A stretch of DNA of 64,000 nucleotides from Bisporella sp. PMI_857 (Eukaryota > Ascomycota > Leotiomycetes > Helotiales > Helotiaceae): the NCBI GenBank assembly GCA_021307315.1, contig JAJSPD010000007.1:620001-684000 (forward strand). The letters run 5' to 3'. Numbering within the stretch: position 1 is the first letter of the stretch; each line of letters opens with the position of its first letter. Under the pieces are notes generated by a model. The model saw nothing but the letters and a program-made list of their open reading frames with translations. It ran no database searches and was not told the origin of the DNA. Shown here piece by piece: positions 46,838-56,781 of this stretch. A program made the position numbers and the translations under genes.

Positions 46838-47535
46838 ATGGAAGTGATGGACCAGTATTTCGGGCTGGGGGTAACGTCAAGCTCTGCCTCTGCTCTTCGT
46901 TGGCAGCGCTCAAGGAATGCCAGCAGGCTTTTATGGGTAGATGTGATTTGTATTAATCAAGCGGACAGTTCCGAACGGAGTCGCCAAGTAGCGCTCATAT
47001 GTTGGATATATGGCCAAGCTAGTCAAGTGATTATCTACCGTGGGGAGAGCAGCGACAATAGCGATTCAGCGATGAAGTTGCTCTCTCGAATACATAGTTC
47101 GGATTTTGGATGTAAGCCGCACAATGGATCCGGCAGTTCGATCATTAAAATTGATTTCTCGGATATGCAGCCTCGATCATGGGCTCTACCCTGGCCAAGC
47201 TTTTCTCTACCCTGGGCTAACTGGAACCCGCAGATGTGCGAGACAAAGTATATGCTGTTGTTCTATTACTTTTACAAGCTGGCATAGAATTACACTTCAT
47301 CCCGAATTATAACCTCTCGCCGACACGTGTTTTCGTGGATCTGGCAATGTATATTATGTATGGTACTGGATTGGAAGTATTATGCTCAATCCAAAGACAT
47401 TCAAAGCTGCCGAATTTACCCTCATGGGTTCTGGACTGGAGTACGCAAAATAGACTCACAATACTTGGGTTGGGAGCCTTTCACCAGATGGAAACTACCT
47501 TGACTGCTCATGGGTGTATACCTCGAGATATCTAG
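46838..47535 (+). pseudogene. HET-domain protein, truncated and frameshifted
   Basis: 46870-47100 encodes SASALRWQRSRNASRLLWVD and VICINQADSSERSRQVALI, then IYGQASQVIIYRGES, the central HET-domain block ('LWVDAICINQ.D..ER..QV..M..IY..A..V..WLG'). The 'YEALSYTWG' start is missing, and the expected 'RPWF.R.WV.QE' region is lost. At 47236 the frame resumes with RDKVYAVVLLLLQAG, YNLSPTRVFVDLAMYIMYGTG and LPSWVLDWST, matching the region that follows the HET core. HET genes control vegetative incompatibility; this copy cannot be functional. Confidence 0.75.
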
Positions 47536-48196
47536 CCGGAGGCCAATTCGCTCAATTTGGGTAATTATATAGATGTAGTGAGCCAAGGTTTATCGTAGGA
47601 ACCGCAGACGAAACTCGTATACAGATGGAAACAGGTGGCGGCAAAATTGGCAGCACTCTACAAATCGGAGCTTCTTGCGCCGAAGATGAGGAGTATCCGC
47701 CTCTTTACCACTGGAAAGCTATCGCAAACGCTGGTCCAGACCGTTTCGCAGCGCTGTCTGCTTTGCCAGAACGAACCGATGGTCTTCTTTATTACCCATT
47801 CACTTTCGATGATACTGTCATGAAGGGCGAACTCCAGGACAATAGTTCATGGAATTATTCCTTACCAACAGAGCTGTTCTTAAAGCACGATGGTATCAAA
47901 GCGGGCGAAATCCAGCTTCTATAATCCGCGGGCTCAGTTCGTTAATTAGCTCTCGCTTAAATTTAAAGTTGCCCCATGCCAAGCTTTATTGTAACGCTAA
48001 TAGTTGCCGTTTCAATCGTATTCGTTTTAACAGCCCTAGTAGTGGACCAAAGTGCTATGATGGTTATGCAAGGAACGGCTAACCCGTACCTCTACCTAAA
48101 TTTCCTATAAGACATTGTAGATCGAACAACTTTGATTGTCACTCCCATTCACCACCCAATTACCCATTCACAATCCTAAAACATTCCGCCATTCAC
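47536..48196 (+). other. unassigned 100-codon frame and methyltransferase promoter
   Basis: 47625-47924 is an open frame of 99 codons containing EYPPLYHWKAIANAGPDRFA. It may be the C-terminal remnant of the HET gene or a small unrelated gene; I recognise no domain. The rest is the promoter of the methyltransferase gene at 48197. Confidence 0.3.
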
Positions 48197-49337
48197 ATGG
48201 ACAGCGAGGTTGTCGCTCGTGAGGCTACTGCCAACAATCTAGCCAAACGGGAGATTGGTGACAATTATGAAACACCAGCTCCAGAACCCTTCATCTCCTT
48301 CAATGCCCTTAAGGACCGCATAAGACATCATTATGAAGTGTGTTCAGATTACTACTATTCCATGTGGTAAGCCCTCACAATGCATTAAGTCATAGGCGGT
48401 TCAGCTCAGAATCTATAGGGGTGAACACATCCATCATGGATACTTTCTCGACCCTGCTGATACGAAAGAGGTCGCCCAAGTCCGGCTGATTGACCTCCTT
48501 CTGGAAAACTCCAAGCTTGCCAAAGGAAGCACCGTTTTGGACGTTGGATGTGGCATTGGAGGAACGTCACGCCATCTAGCCAAAAACCATGGATGCAAAG
48601 TTACCGGTGTGACCATCAGCGGCCGCCAGGTAGAGATTGCACAAAAGATCACTAACGAGGCGGCCGGGCCAGCCTCTTCAGACTCCAAAGATGGCTTTAC
48701 CAAGTTAGGAGAAGGAGCTGTGAGGTTTCTGGAACTCGACGCAGAGAAGATGGGGGACTATTTCACGACAGGCGTAGAGAAAAGTTCATTTGATTGTGTT
48801 TGGATCTCCGAGGCAATGAGCCATCTTCCTAATAAAGAGCTCTTTTTTCGTAACGCCGCTCTACTATTGAATCCGGGAGGAAAGCTCGTTATTGCTGACT
48901 GGTTCAAGTCTGAGAACCTAACAGAGAAGCAGCTTAATGATGACATCAAGCCAATTGAAGGTGATCCTTCCCTATGACTGATTCATAGTCAAAACATGTA
49001 ATGCTAATTACCAATCTAGACGGGATGCTACTGCCACCACTTTGCTCTCAAGAAGACTACGTGAACTTGGCTACAGGCGCCGGCTTGAGTACCTTCTCTA
49101 AGCCCTTCGATATTAGCACGAAAGTCTCAAAGACCTGGTATGTTCTCATCAAGCTTCGTAACATCTGCTAATCCATATAGGGATATCTCGTGGTCTCTCA
49201 TCCAATCACCCGCATTGTGGGCGTTTGCCATTACACAAGGTCGAGATGGCCTTGCTTTCCTTCAGGCTTTCCGAGCGATGAGGAGAGGGTTCGCAAATGG
49301 CACATTTCGATATGCTGTTATGGTGTTTCAAAAGTAA
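48197..49337 (+). CDS. SAM-dependent methyltransferase (gamma-tocopherol/sterol MT-like)
   Basis: Four exons, 48197-48366, 48419-48960, 49020-49137 and 49181-49337, 328 residues. After RIRHHYEVCSDYYYSMWGEH and IHHGYF comes motif I, TVLDVGCGIGGTSRHLAKNH (about 95-114), then GVTISGRQVEIAQ (motif post-I), KSSFDCVWISEAMSHLPNKE (motif II) and LLLNPGGKLVIADWFKSENL (motif III). 'HYD..SD.Y..MWGEHIHHGYF' is the lead-in of the sterol-C24/gamma-tocopherol group and related small-molecule methyltransferases. Substrate unknown; it stands alone among accessory DNA between two broken HET genes. Exons are in phase and all motifs intact, so it should be active. Confidence 0.85.
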
Positions 49338-49432
49338 AGCTCCAGAGGCTATCGAATGCTATCTCCTGCAAACCAGACTGCGTCTTTGATAGACTTTTGC
49401 ATGGGCCATTAGCTCCTTCAAGCACCCCAAAT

Positions 49433-50748
49433 TTAGCTTGAACTACAATTGGAATCACCTGCTTTAATTCGCTTGGTCTGGGTTCCGTCATATGCATCCG
49501 TCTCTTCTATGTCCATGTCACCTTCGTACAAGCGCTTTCCTTCAGATTGTGGAAGTAGCTTGCGCTTCATGCCCAAGCGGCAAGGTTTCTCTTCTATTCT
49601 CATCTTATTGTGCTTTCCCTTCTGCTCTGGTTCATCTGGATCCAGGCGACTCAGCTCTGGCGCGGCCATTTTCGAGAACCTCAGCACGCCGCCCGGCGAT
49701 CCCAAACTACATCCGTCAGTAATAAATAGACCCTTTTTAGGCAAAGCACTTACCACCATTAATGTATCTTGCTCTCAAAACATAAAATACAATCGCACAA
49801 TCTCTCCCCAGTGAACGGAACAGATGTTGCTATGAGTTCGTTCTTGTCTTCTGGTACATATCTATTGGCAGGCATTCTTGCCACTACCATCTCTTTATTA
49901 GCAAGTCACCGTGATACCTTGTGCGCACGCAGCTTACGTTCCACATCAAAATCCCGCTGACCGCCCCCTGGGCCATTCCCGAAATCATCATCGTGTTCCG
50001 TCGCCCTCCACAGATGATCCAAGACCATCCTCTGGGATTCCTCCGACGGGACGTCAAACCTGCGATCTGCCCGCTCGTATTTATCTGGCCGTCCCCCGGC
50101 GGGAAACAATGCCATGTGGCTCGGTAGCGGCTCCTTCCATTTATCCTTCTGGAACACGGGGTGGATTTGGTCATTTGCAGATGTCCACAGGTGATTATCA
50201 TCCCATTGATAAACAGGCGCCAATGCAACCAGATCTTCGAGCTCTTGCGCTGAAAACCCTGCCCTCACCCTCAGTCAGCACAGTCTCCTCGCCGCCTAGT
50301 CTTCCTCTAGATGAGCTATTAAACCAAAATAAAACACTAACCATATAACCGTAGTACCTGGTACAGCAACATTTGCTCGTGCTTCTTTGCAGTTCTAGCT
50401 CTTATTGACCTCCCCTCTTGAATTTACGTGCGTTCTGCACGTAAAGGCTCCAATGGTGTCAGCCCGCCCTGGTGTCGCATTGTCGTATCGGTTCGGCCAC
50501 CATAGACCTGTGCTAGGGCTGTGAGCTTTCTTTTCGTACTTCTCGGTCTGGGCTGAGTTACTGAGGAGGAGGAAGGCTCGGGCTCGGGATCGGAATCGGG
50601 ACCTGGTGGAGGTTGTTGTTTGGATTGATTTTGAGCTTGTGCACTTTTGAGTTCGATTTCGTGTTGATCAGCGAAGATTTTGTATATTCTGAGTTTTGTA
50701 TGTGCCTGCTGCGGCGTTTGATTTTCGAGATTTGGGCTTAGCAGCCAT
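49433..50748 (-). pseudogene. unknown fungal protein with in-frame stop, model unresolved
   Basis: A minus-strand frame from about 50720 reads through LRIYKIFADQHEIELKSAQ, a Pro/Ser-rich linker and GGRTDTTMRHQGGLTPLEPL to RAERT, hits TAA (50424-50426), and then continues without a frame change as IQEGRSIRARTAKKHEQMLL. A normal intron (50259-50341) joins this to GFSAQELEDLVALAPVYQWD and on to RWRATEHDDDF-like sequence ending at a GTATCA donor (49917). A final Lys-rich exon carries GSPGGVLRFSKMAAPEL and KIEEKPCRLGMKRKLL-like sequence to a stop at 49433. The joins to the last exon and to a likely start (ATG 50748, one base out of phase) are not resolved. A CAA-to-TAA change would explain the stop. 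No known domain. Confidence 0.45.
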
Positions 50749-51610
50749 CTCAGATTCTACACGGGCGGAATTAACGTTATATTTTAATGAGCTGGGCGAT
50801 GTGTGTTCATGGGAACGTATGTAGACTTGGCTAGAAGATGGAATCTTGCATATTCTATTGCCGAGTTTTAGTATCTTTGTTGGAGATCGAGTTATTGGTA
50901 AGTGCTCCTTGTGCACTTTCGTTTGTTTCTTTACTGCTGTGATAAAGCGAGAAGTGAATTTTCTTTTGCAAAAAGCAATACTGAGAAACTGGCTAAAGTG
51001 GAGACCCTCGGACGAATACCGCGGCTACTTCTACACCACACCAGCTATCGCATTAGCTTCAATGAAATCAAGTGAAGCCTTCGCTAGACTAGAAGGCAAA
51101 ACTACAAAGCCCACGAAAGAAAGAATGCTTGAAGACTTTCTTCGCAGCTACCTTTACCTACTAGTCCCTAAAAAGACGCTTTTCTGTCCGCAGTTTAAGC
51201 AGGCAGATCTTTTATAAGTCCTGCAACATAAGTGATCCATTCCAGATCTATACTATTAAACGGCAGTAGCGTAGCAAAAGGGGGAAGCGGGATCTGGCAT
51301 GGGGATAACTTAAAGCATAAGAGATGGTACTTTGAAGTCGCAACGGGCAAGTAAAGTTGAGTTGCGCTTGAGTCTGTAACGCATCTAGCAAAACTCGGAG
51401 AGGACGCTTTTTCAGTAAACACGAAGGTGGACCGCGGGTAGGCACATATTGGACAGGGGCGGAAAGACTAACCGCATCAGGGGTAAGCGACACAGTGTGA
51501 TAGAAAAGCGGGCGGCATTAAGTACATAGAACAAGGTCTGAGAATAGCCTCCCGGTAGGGATAGGTTCCATTCTCGCTTCTTCAACGCAATAGCTCTTCA
51601 TGTTACCCAG
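50749..51610. other. intergenic, short unassigned frames
   Basis: A 123-codon frame on + (50846-51217) contains SDEYRGYFYTTPAIALASMK but no known domain; two short minus frames overlap at 51195-51493. No supported gene. Confidence 0.4.
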
Positions 51611-53126
51611 CTACCTTTGCTTCACTATATACCACCAATGGTTTTGATAAAAGACCTCGTTCGGCTTGTCCCCACAGACTACAAGGGAAGAGGACATCCC
51701 CTTCCATTTATTTATTTCAGCGTTCTTCACAAATTTACCCCCCAGATCCTTCCAGACTCTCAACTTTCCCCGAATCTCAAAGTATCTAGCCGCAGTAAAG
51801 AGTGTTGGATGCGGAGCCTGTGCAAGATACTTAATGGTTGGATACCAGTCCGCTTGTTTGTCCACCGAAAATCCTGAGTGGAAGGCTGCTGCTAGATCTG
51901 GTGTCCTGTAATGCTCGGTGTCGGCGTATGCATGATATGGGCCTCTCCAAGTGGTGATGGAAATTGTTCGTCCCATCTCGGTACACCTGTTACAGCACTG
52001 GAGTATATGTGGATTCTGGGTTTCTGTGTCGTTTGTAGAGTCCACTATCACATTCAGACCCACAAATGATAATCGAAGGGCTTTCAGCGATGGTAGAAGG
52101 TGCAATAGCTCCTCAAATGCAGGAATAGAGGCAAATTCAGCTCCAGCTGCGCCTATGATATGAAGGTTGATCGAACTTCGAGTGCTGAGTTTGGATGTTA
52201 TCGCCTCCAGAGCAGCGATTAGGGTGAGCTGAATTGTTGTCGTGTTAGTTCCGCATCTTATATATTCGATGAACTCTCGTTCTTTAGGATCGTTTGACAG
52301 GTACTTCAAGTCTCGGTTCATTTTAGACCTGAAGCCACCCATGTCTGAGAGCCCTGTATAGTAGTCATACCAGTCCTTTATGGACGAGAGTGAAAAATGT
52401 TCTCCTCTCGGCAATTTTGTGAAAGAAATGGTCGAGCTCTTTCCCGTTCGCCGGCGGAGATTTACCATAATCTTGTCGTCGGCTGCGATATCTTGCAAGA
52501 TGGCGCACTCAGCTAACGGATGTGTTTGCTGGCAGGTGGGGCAGAATAACGTGAGAAAACAGTATTGGCAGGCGTTCAACTTCACCCCGTCTTCAAGTTG
52601 AGACTCTCTCCTGTAGCAGTAATAGCAGTACGGTTCGTGGCTAATCGTAAGTGTCAGCTTAGATTCTCTACAACATCAATATAACATGATGACAGTGCTC
52701 CAACTTGATGGTGTCGCTAGAATGGATATACCCAACCAATCTTCCAAGTTCACAAGGATTCAGAGCATTAGATCTTAACAACTGTAGCACCTGTAAAGTG
52801 TGTCAGAATCTGCTCGTCGTCTTGCCCAAAGAGCCAAATAATGTACCTGCTCGTCATAGTAGTCATTCCAACACCTGCCAGCTGAGGGTATATATCCCTT
52901 CTGCTTGTTCAAAGCAATAATCCGCTTGCAGATTTTCTTGTGATTCCTGTCCCAGTCTTGCTTTTGGCACTTTGCTGAGCAGTATGAGACCCGCTTGCAA
53001 GCGCTGCATCGACTGAGATTAGAGGATACATCCCAGCAGGAATAGCATAGAGCTTGTTTTTAATGCCAAAGTCGGGGCTGGAAACGGATCTGAGTCCAAA
53101 TCAGGATCTGGATTTTTGGATGCCAT
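51611..53126 (-). CDS. MYND zinc-finger, MSS51-like protein
   Basis: A MYND finger near 52925-53080 reads CYSCW...C-SA-C...YCSAKCQKQDWDRNHKKIC, with the Cys/His pattern of MYND domains. An intron (GTACAT...TTACAG) links it to VLQLLRSNALNPCELGRLVG. The 324-codon final exon begins near HEPYCYYCYRRES, has a second Cys-rich patch (CQYCFLTLFCPTC) and carries INLHIIGAAGAEF with FEELLHLLPSLKALRLSFVG, matching the C-terminal region of MSS51-type proteins. Some MSS51 proteins act in COX1 translation in mitochondria; fungi have many MYND paralogues. Two joins are not clean: the first exon to the finger, and the exon before HEPYC, each need a 33-34-nt intron or a one-base lesion. The large final exon is intact. 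Confidence 0.6.
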
Positions 53127-53739
53127 TTTTGAGCTGAGGTGGGAATATTGGAAACTATGATAAATTTGCTGTGATCGAGGCAGGTGCTTTTAAGTAAGGG
53201 GATATGCTGTGTAACCCAAATTACGTGGACCTATCGCAACATTGATGCTGCATGCAAGTATCCTTGGAAGCAGATTTCTTCCTCATCATTTGAAATGTAA
53301 TCGTGATAGAGCTGTGTCGATTTCTGGATCGGGGAGCCCGAGAGATTGAAGGGATTTTGCCAGGCCGTTTCGAAGCTCTGCTGCAGTTTGGTGCTTTCCT
53401 GGCAGGTGAGTTGTGGCCTGACTTCTGGCAAAAGCAAGTGTATACACGCACTTTTTATATATTAACGCAGGGTCTTTAAACGTCAAGCAATGGATCTACA
53501 AGAGCCAGGCGACGCTCTCCCTATTCCTCGGGCACATTGATGGTCGGCGACAGTAGGATTGGAAGAATTTGACAGATTCCGATTAAAGTCTACTGCGGAC
53601 GCGTGTACGGCCATTTTCTTTGGAATATGATATCTAGTTGACTCGTGCACAGGAGTTTTTCTTGGAAATATGAGATATTTTGGATGGCACTTCATGCATG
53701 TTTTCTTTGGCATAGGTATGACTTATGGAAGGATATACG
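53127..53739. other. intergenic, eroded DNA
   Basis: Short overlapping minus-strand frames with stops. It could be the far 3' part of the HET gene next door; no motif is clear enough to say. Confidence 0.4.
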
Positions 53740-54790
53740 TTTAAACAAGGAAAAGATCCAGTGTTGATTTCCTCACCTGGTACCACTGAACCACTGGCTG
53801 AAGCTTACTTAACTGATCTCCAATTTCTAGAATGAGAATTATTGATGGATGAGTCTCCAGTACGCTTATCTCTCCTTCCCATCCTATCCAGCACCTGCTG
53901 GGGAAGAAATTACCTGAAGACGTGATATCTCCTTGCCTTTTTCGAAGAACTTTTCGAGGCTTCCATATCGTGAAAGTGCCGAAGAATGTCTCTGGCATAC
54001 CCTAGAGTATCCCACCACTGGATACACGGTCAAAAACAGATGTAGCTACAGCATAAGCATTGATCGAATCCTCGTCATATGTCAGCTTTCGTTTTCTGAA
54101 CTCTCTAACAAGAACAGAATAGTAGTCAGCGTCTGGCTAAGTAGGAAATTTCCCTGAAAAATGTATCTTGGTAAAGCTGAGATCGTAAGCCTTTTCATAA
54201 GCTAGGTCTTCTGAGGTCTTGTTGGCATGTCCCTCCTAGATGGTTGTCCGATAAAACCGTGACACTAGTCCATTGAAAATGAGAAGGCTTCAACTAAACA
54301 AGGCCTCCTGAAAGGTCCAACCTCTTGCCCCTAAGTAGTGTATGCTGGATGCCATGCTCTAAAACGATAGACCAGCAGCTCTTGCCCGCTCTGAAGTCGG
54401 ATAATGTCGCACGCGAAATTGGTTCTATTAGCCCCTGGGATGCCTCGCAGCCCATGATGGGCACCAAACCCTTGAGCAGCAACGATTGTGAAGAGTGAGT
54501 GGGCATAAATCGATACCATGGACTGAAGGCGGGCTTGCATTGTGTCATCTCCATCCTGAATGATACAGAGAGCGTCAATCTATAGATATCGCTCATTTAG
54601 CAATGAAGCGAGTCGCATGGCATCGCGAATAGTTTCTGGAATTGCCAGAACCTTCACATCAGGTCCTATGGTCCCTGGATTTCCCAGATGCCCAGATTAT
54701 TCTTCGTCACTGTCACTATTTTCATGTTGCCTCATCCATAACTCAAGGCGATATATCTAGCCTCTGCTGATTCATCAAGCCACTTAATCC
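53740..54790 (-). pseudogene. HET-domain protein, decayed by nonsense changes
   Basis: Reading the minus strand from about 54790: ESAEARYIALSYG, then stop TGA (54732-54734) where the family has W in 'SYVWG', then GPDVKVLAIPETIRDAMRLA, NERYL, stop TAG (54580-54582) where the family has W in 'YLWIDALCIIQD', then IDALCIIQDGDDTMQAR and MVSIYAHSLFTIVAAQGFGA, GIPGANRTNFACDIIRLQSG. Further stops follow. Two signature tryptophans (TGG) have become stops by G-to-A changes; the TAG case is a CpA-to-TpA change on the other strand, the dinucleotide bias of repeat-induced point mutation. Heterokaryon-incompatibility gene, now dead. Confidence 0.8.
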
Positions 54791-55117
54791 TTTCCATCCA
54801 AAACGGTTTATTTTCTCGTACGTAGACTGTGATCTTTTCCGTATTGTACTTAGGCTGAAAGTTCCGGCATGGTAAGTAGTCTTATATCTCATGACTTTGT
54901 AAGCCCTGTGTTGGCTGGTCCTTAATACAAATAAATTAGCCTGCTAGTCAAAGCGACCTTTCTAGTGGTAGAAGAGAACGACCTTGTCTCCAAACGAGAC
55001 TAAGGTTCAACGGGGCCAGTTTACAAAGGTGAAGAATACTATGGTTGGTTAAAGAAGCTATTTAGAATATTGAGAAACGTATAAAATTCTGTATGGTGAA
55101 GAGCTTTGTGGAAGATA
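54791..55117. other. intergenic, nothing recognised
   Basis: Upstream side of the HET pseudogene, AT-rich, ending at the insertion point of the pogo-type element. It may contain the eroded 5' end of the HET gene. Confidence 0.4.
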
Positions 55118-55290
55118 CAGTCAAACCCGGTTATACCGGAACGTTCGGTGCCAAACCAACTTTCCGATATATAGAGGTTTCCGATATAACGAGGTCTATT
55201 ATAGCTACCTAAAGCTCGGCGGATCCAAGGTTCATTCCGATATACAGAGGTTTCCGATATAACGAGTTCCGATATAGCTAGGTTTGACTG
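55118..55290. mobile_element. pogo/Fot1-type MITE with TA duplication
   Basis: The left end reads CAGTCAAACCCGGTTATA and the right end, reverse-complemented, reads CAGTCAAACCTAGCTATA; both are flanked by TA (55116-55117 and 55291-55292). AGTCAAACC ends and a TA target site are typical of pogo/Fot1 transposons of the Tc1-mariner group. The 173-bp body has no coding capacity and holds two near-identical 32-bp direct units of TTCCGATATA-x-AGAGGTTTCCGATATAACGAG type (55162-55193 and 55235-55266). Confidence 0.85.
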
Positions 55291-55434
55291 TAACTCAGAC
55301 TTCCCAATTGAGTCAGCTGGTGTAAATACAGGCACAACTCAAGGAATCCCTCTTCGCAAAATAAATAGCAAGTGCAATTCGGTATTGACAGATTAGGGCT
55401 GTTGGCAGTCTACTCTCATTCCAGACGTCGAATC

Positions 55435-56315
55435 TCATAGTATTGTAATAACAAACTTCTCAAATGGCCCAGCACCATTCTGAATATTGACCACACCCGC
55501 ACCGCTTGGCCCACCTTGGATGTCCACATTTTTCATCCTCAGATATCGTCCAGGCTGCGTAGCCGAAGCGATGACCCAATACCCATCGCCTGGCCACTCC
55601 CAGCGGAACTGCTCATATGCCCCAGCCGTGTACTATTGCAATAGTTAGTCGAATGAGCCGAAAATTGTGGACAACCGGAAACTACTGCCTGCGCATTCAC
55701 AGTCGGACTCCCATCTGGATACGATACCCCAGGAAGTACCTTCGATCCATCCATTCTCAGATACACGTTTGCAAATTGGTGGCTCAGAATGGAGAATGCA
55801 CCGGAGGGATGTGTCTCGATGTAATGCTGTTCATAAGCTCCCACGAAATTTTGACAATTGACTATGCTGTGTGATGCTCAGCCAGAAACAAAGAATATTA
55901 TGCCAGAACGGGGAATGGTGAGGAATCACCGTCCTTACCCGCCTCCAGGCCCTGAAGGAGAAACCACATCTCTCCCATCGATGCGTAGATATGATCCTGG
56001 GAAGTATGCTGATTGAATGCTCACCAGAACCAAGGCTGCCGTTTGCAACGTGCTGTTGAATGGTGAGCGTGGTGTCAGGAGCATTTCTATTAGTTCTAAC
56101 ACGTTGGTAACCTCGGTAATGGAAAGTAGTTTGCTGTAAATTAGAGATGGGAAAGAGGGGGCAGTGGCCTTTAGAGCGTTCGTTACAGAGTACGAGACTC
56201 GGGTGTATTCAAATACAAGGAGTACAAGGTGTAACTTGACTACACAGTGCCTGCCGCACGTAACAGATACATGACCAGACGGTGGATTCTCGATCGACAG
56301 AAAGCGATTCGCCAA
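55435..56315 (-). CDS. beta-trefoil (ricin/fascin-like) repeat protein, N-terminus uncertain
   Basis: Exons 55939-about 56020 (upstream limit unclear), 55683-55866 and 55435-55632 join in phase. Three similar units are seen: YFPGSYLRIDGRDVVSPSGP then GGGIVNCQNF; GAYEQHYIETHPSGAFSILS then QFANVYLRMDGSKVLPG; and GAYEQFRWEWPGDGYWVIAS then QPGRYLRMKNVDIQGGPSGA. 'YLRMDG' with 'GAYE' starts is the pattern of beta-trefoil lectin-like repeats. In the first exon, RFLSIENPPSGHVSVTC looks like the start of another unit, but phase is lost around 56030, so the 5' part may be broken. A carbohydrate-binding or structural role is inferred from the fold only. Confidence 0.5.
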
Positions 56316-56781
56316 TTATTTCAGGTCGGCAGTGAGCTAGCAGACTTGTACATCGCTCATTACGGCTCAGGTGCAAGTTAATCTGTCTACGGTTTATGCT
56401 AAGCGACGGAGAAAAGGGGGTTGAGGTCTTTTGAAGGTATGCGAGAAGTGGCTCTTGGCTTGGTTACATACTTTATTATTTTTCTACGTAGACTCGTATA
56501 TAAATGAGTCTCAGGTTCCTATTCGAATTCGGTAATTACCATGATGATATTGTCGCGTTATTGTCGCGTTATGGCCGCAGGATCCAGAACATCTGAAAAA
56601 TGCAAAGATCATGATCAAGTGTAATTTAGGTTGTCGAATGTGTGGGTGCAGGTGTGTGTAAGCTGGTATGGAATTTGTCTACCAGTATGTATCTACATAA
56701 AAAAATGGGTATATGAACAACGCTATGATTAGCAAACATCACACCGTCGCTATGTATGTAAAACAGACCACTCATCAAGGC
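56316..56781. other. intergenic, nothing recognised
   Basis: Upstream of the beta-trefoil gene and downstream of cdt2. No coding frame or structure is seen beyond short simple runs. Confidence 0.5.

Noticed and set aside
47625..47924. 99-codon frame considered as a separate gene
   Set aside because: No family signature; position suggests either a HET gene remnant or chance, so reported only as unassigned.
50846..51217. 123-codon plus-strand open frame
   Set aside because: No recognisable domain or splice partners, and low-complexity surroundings; kept only as intergenic note.
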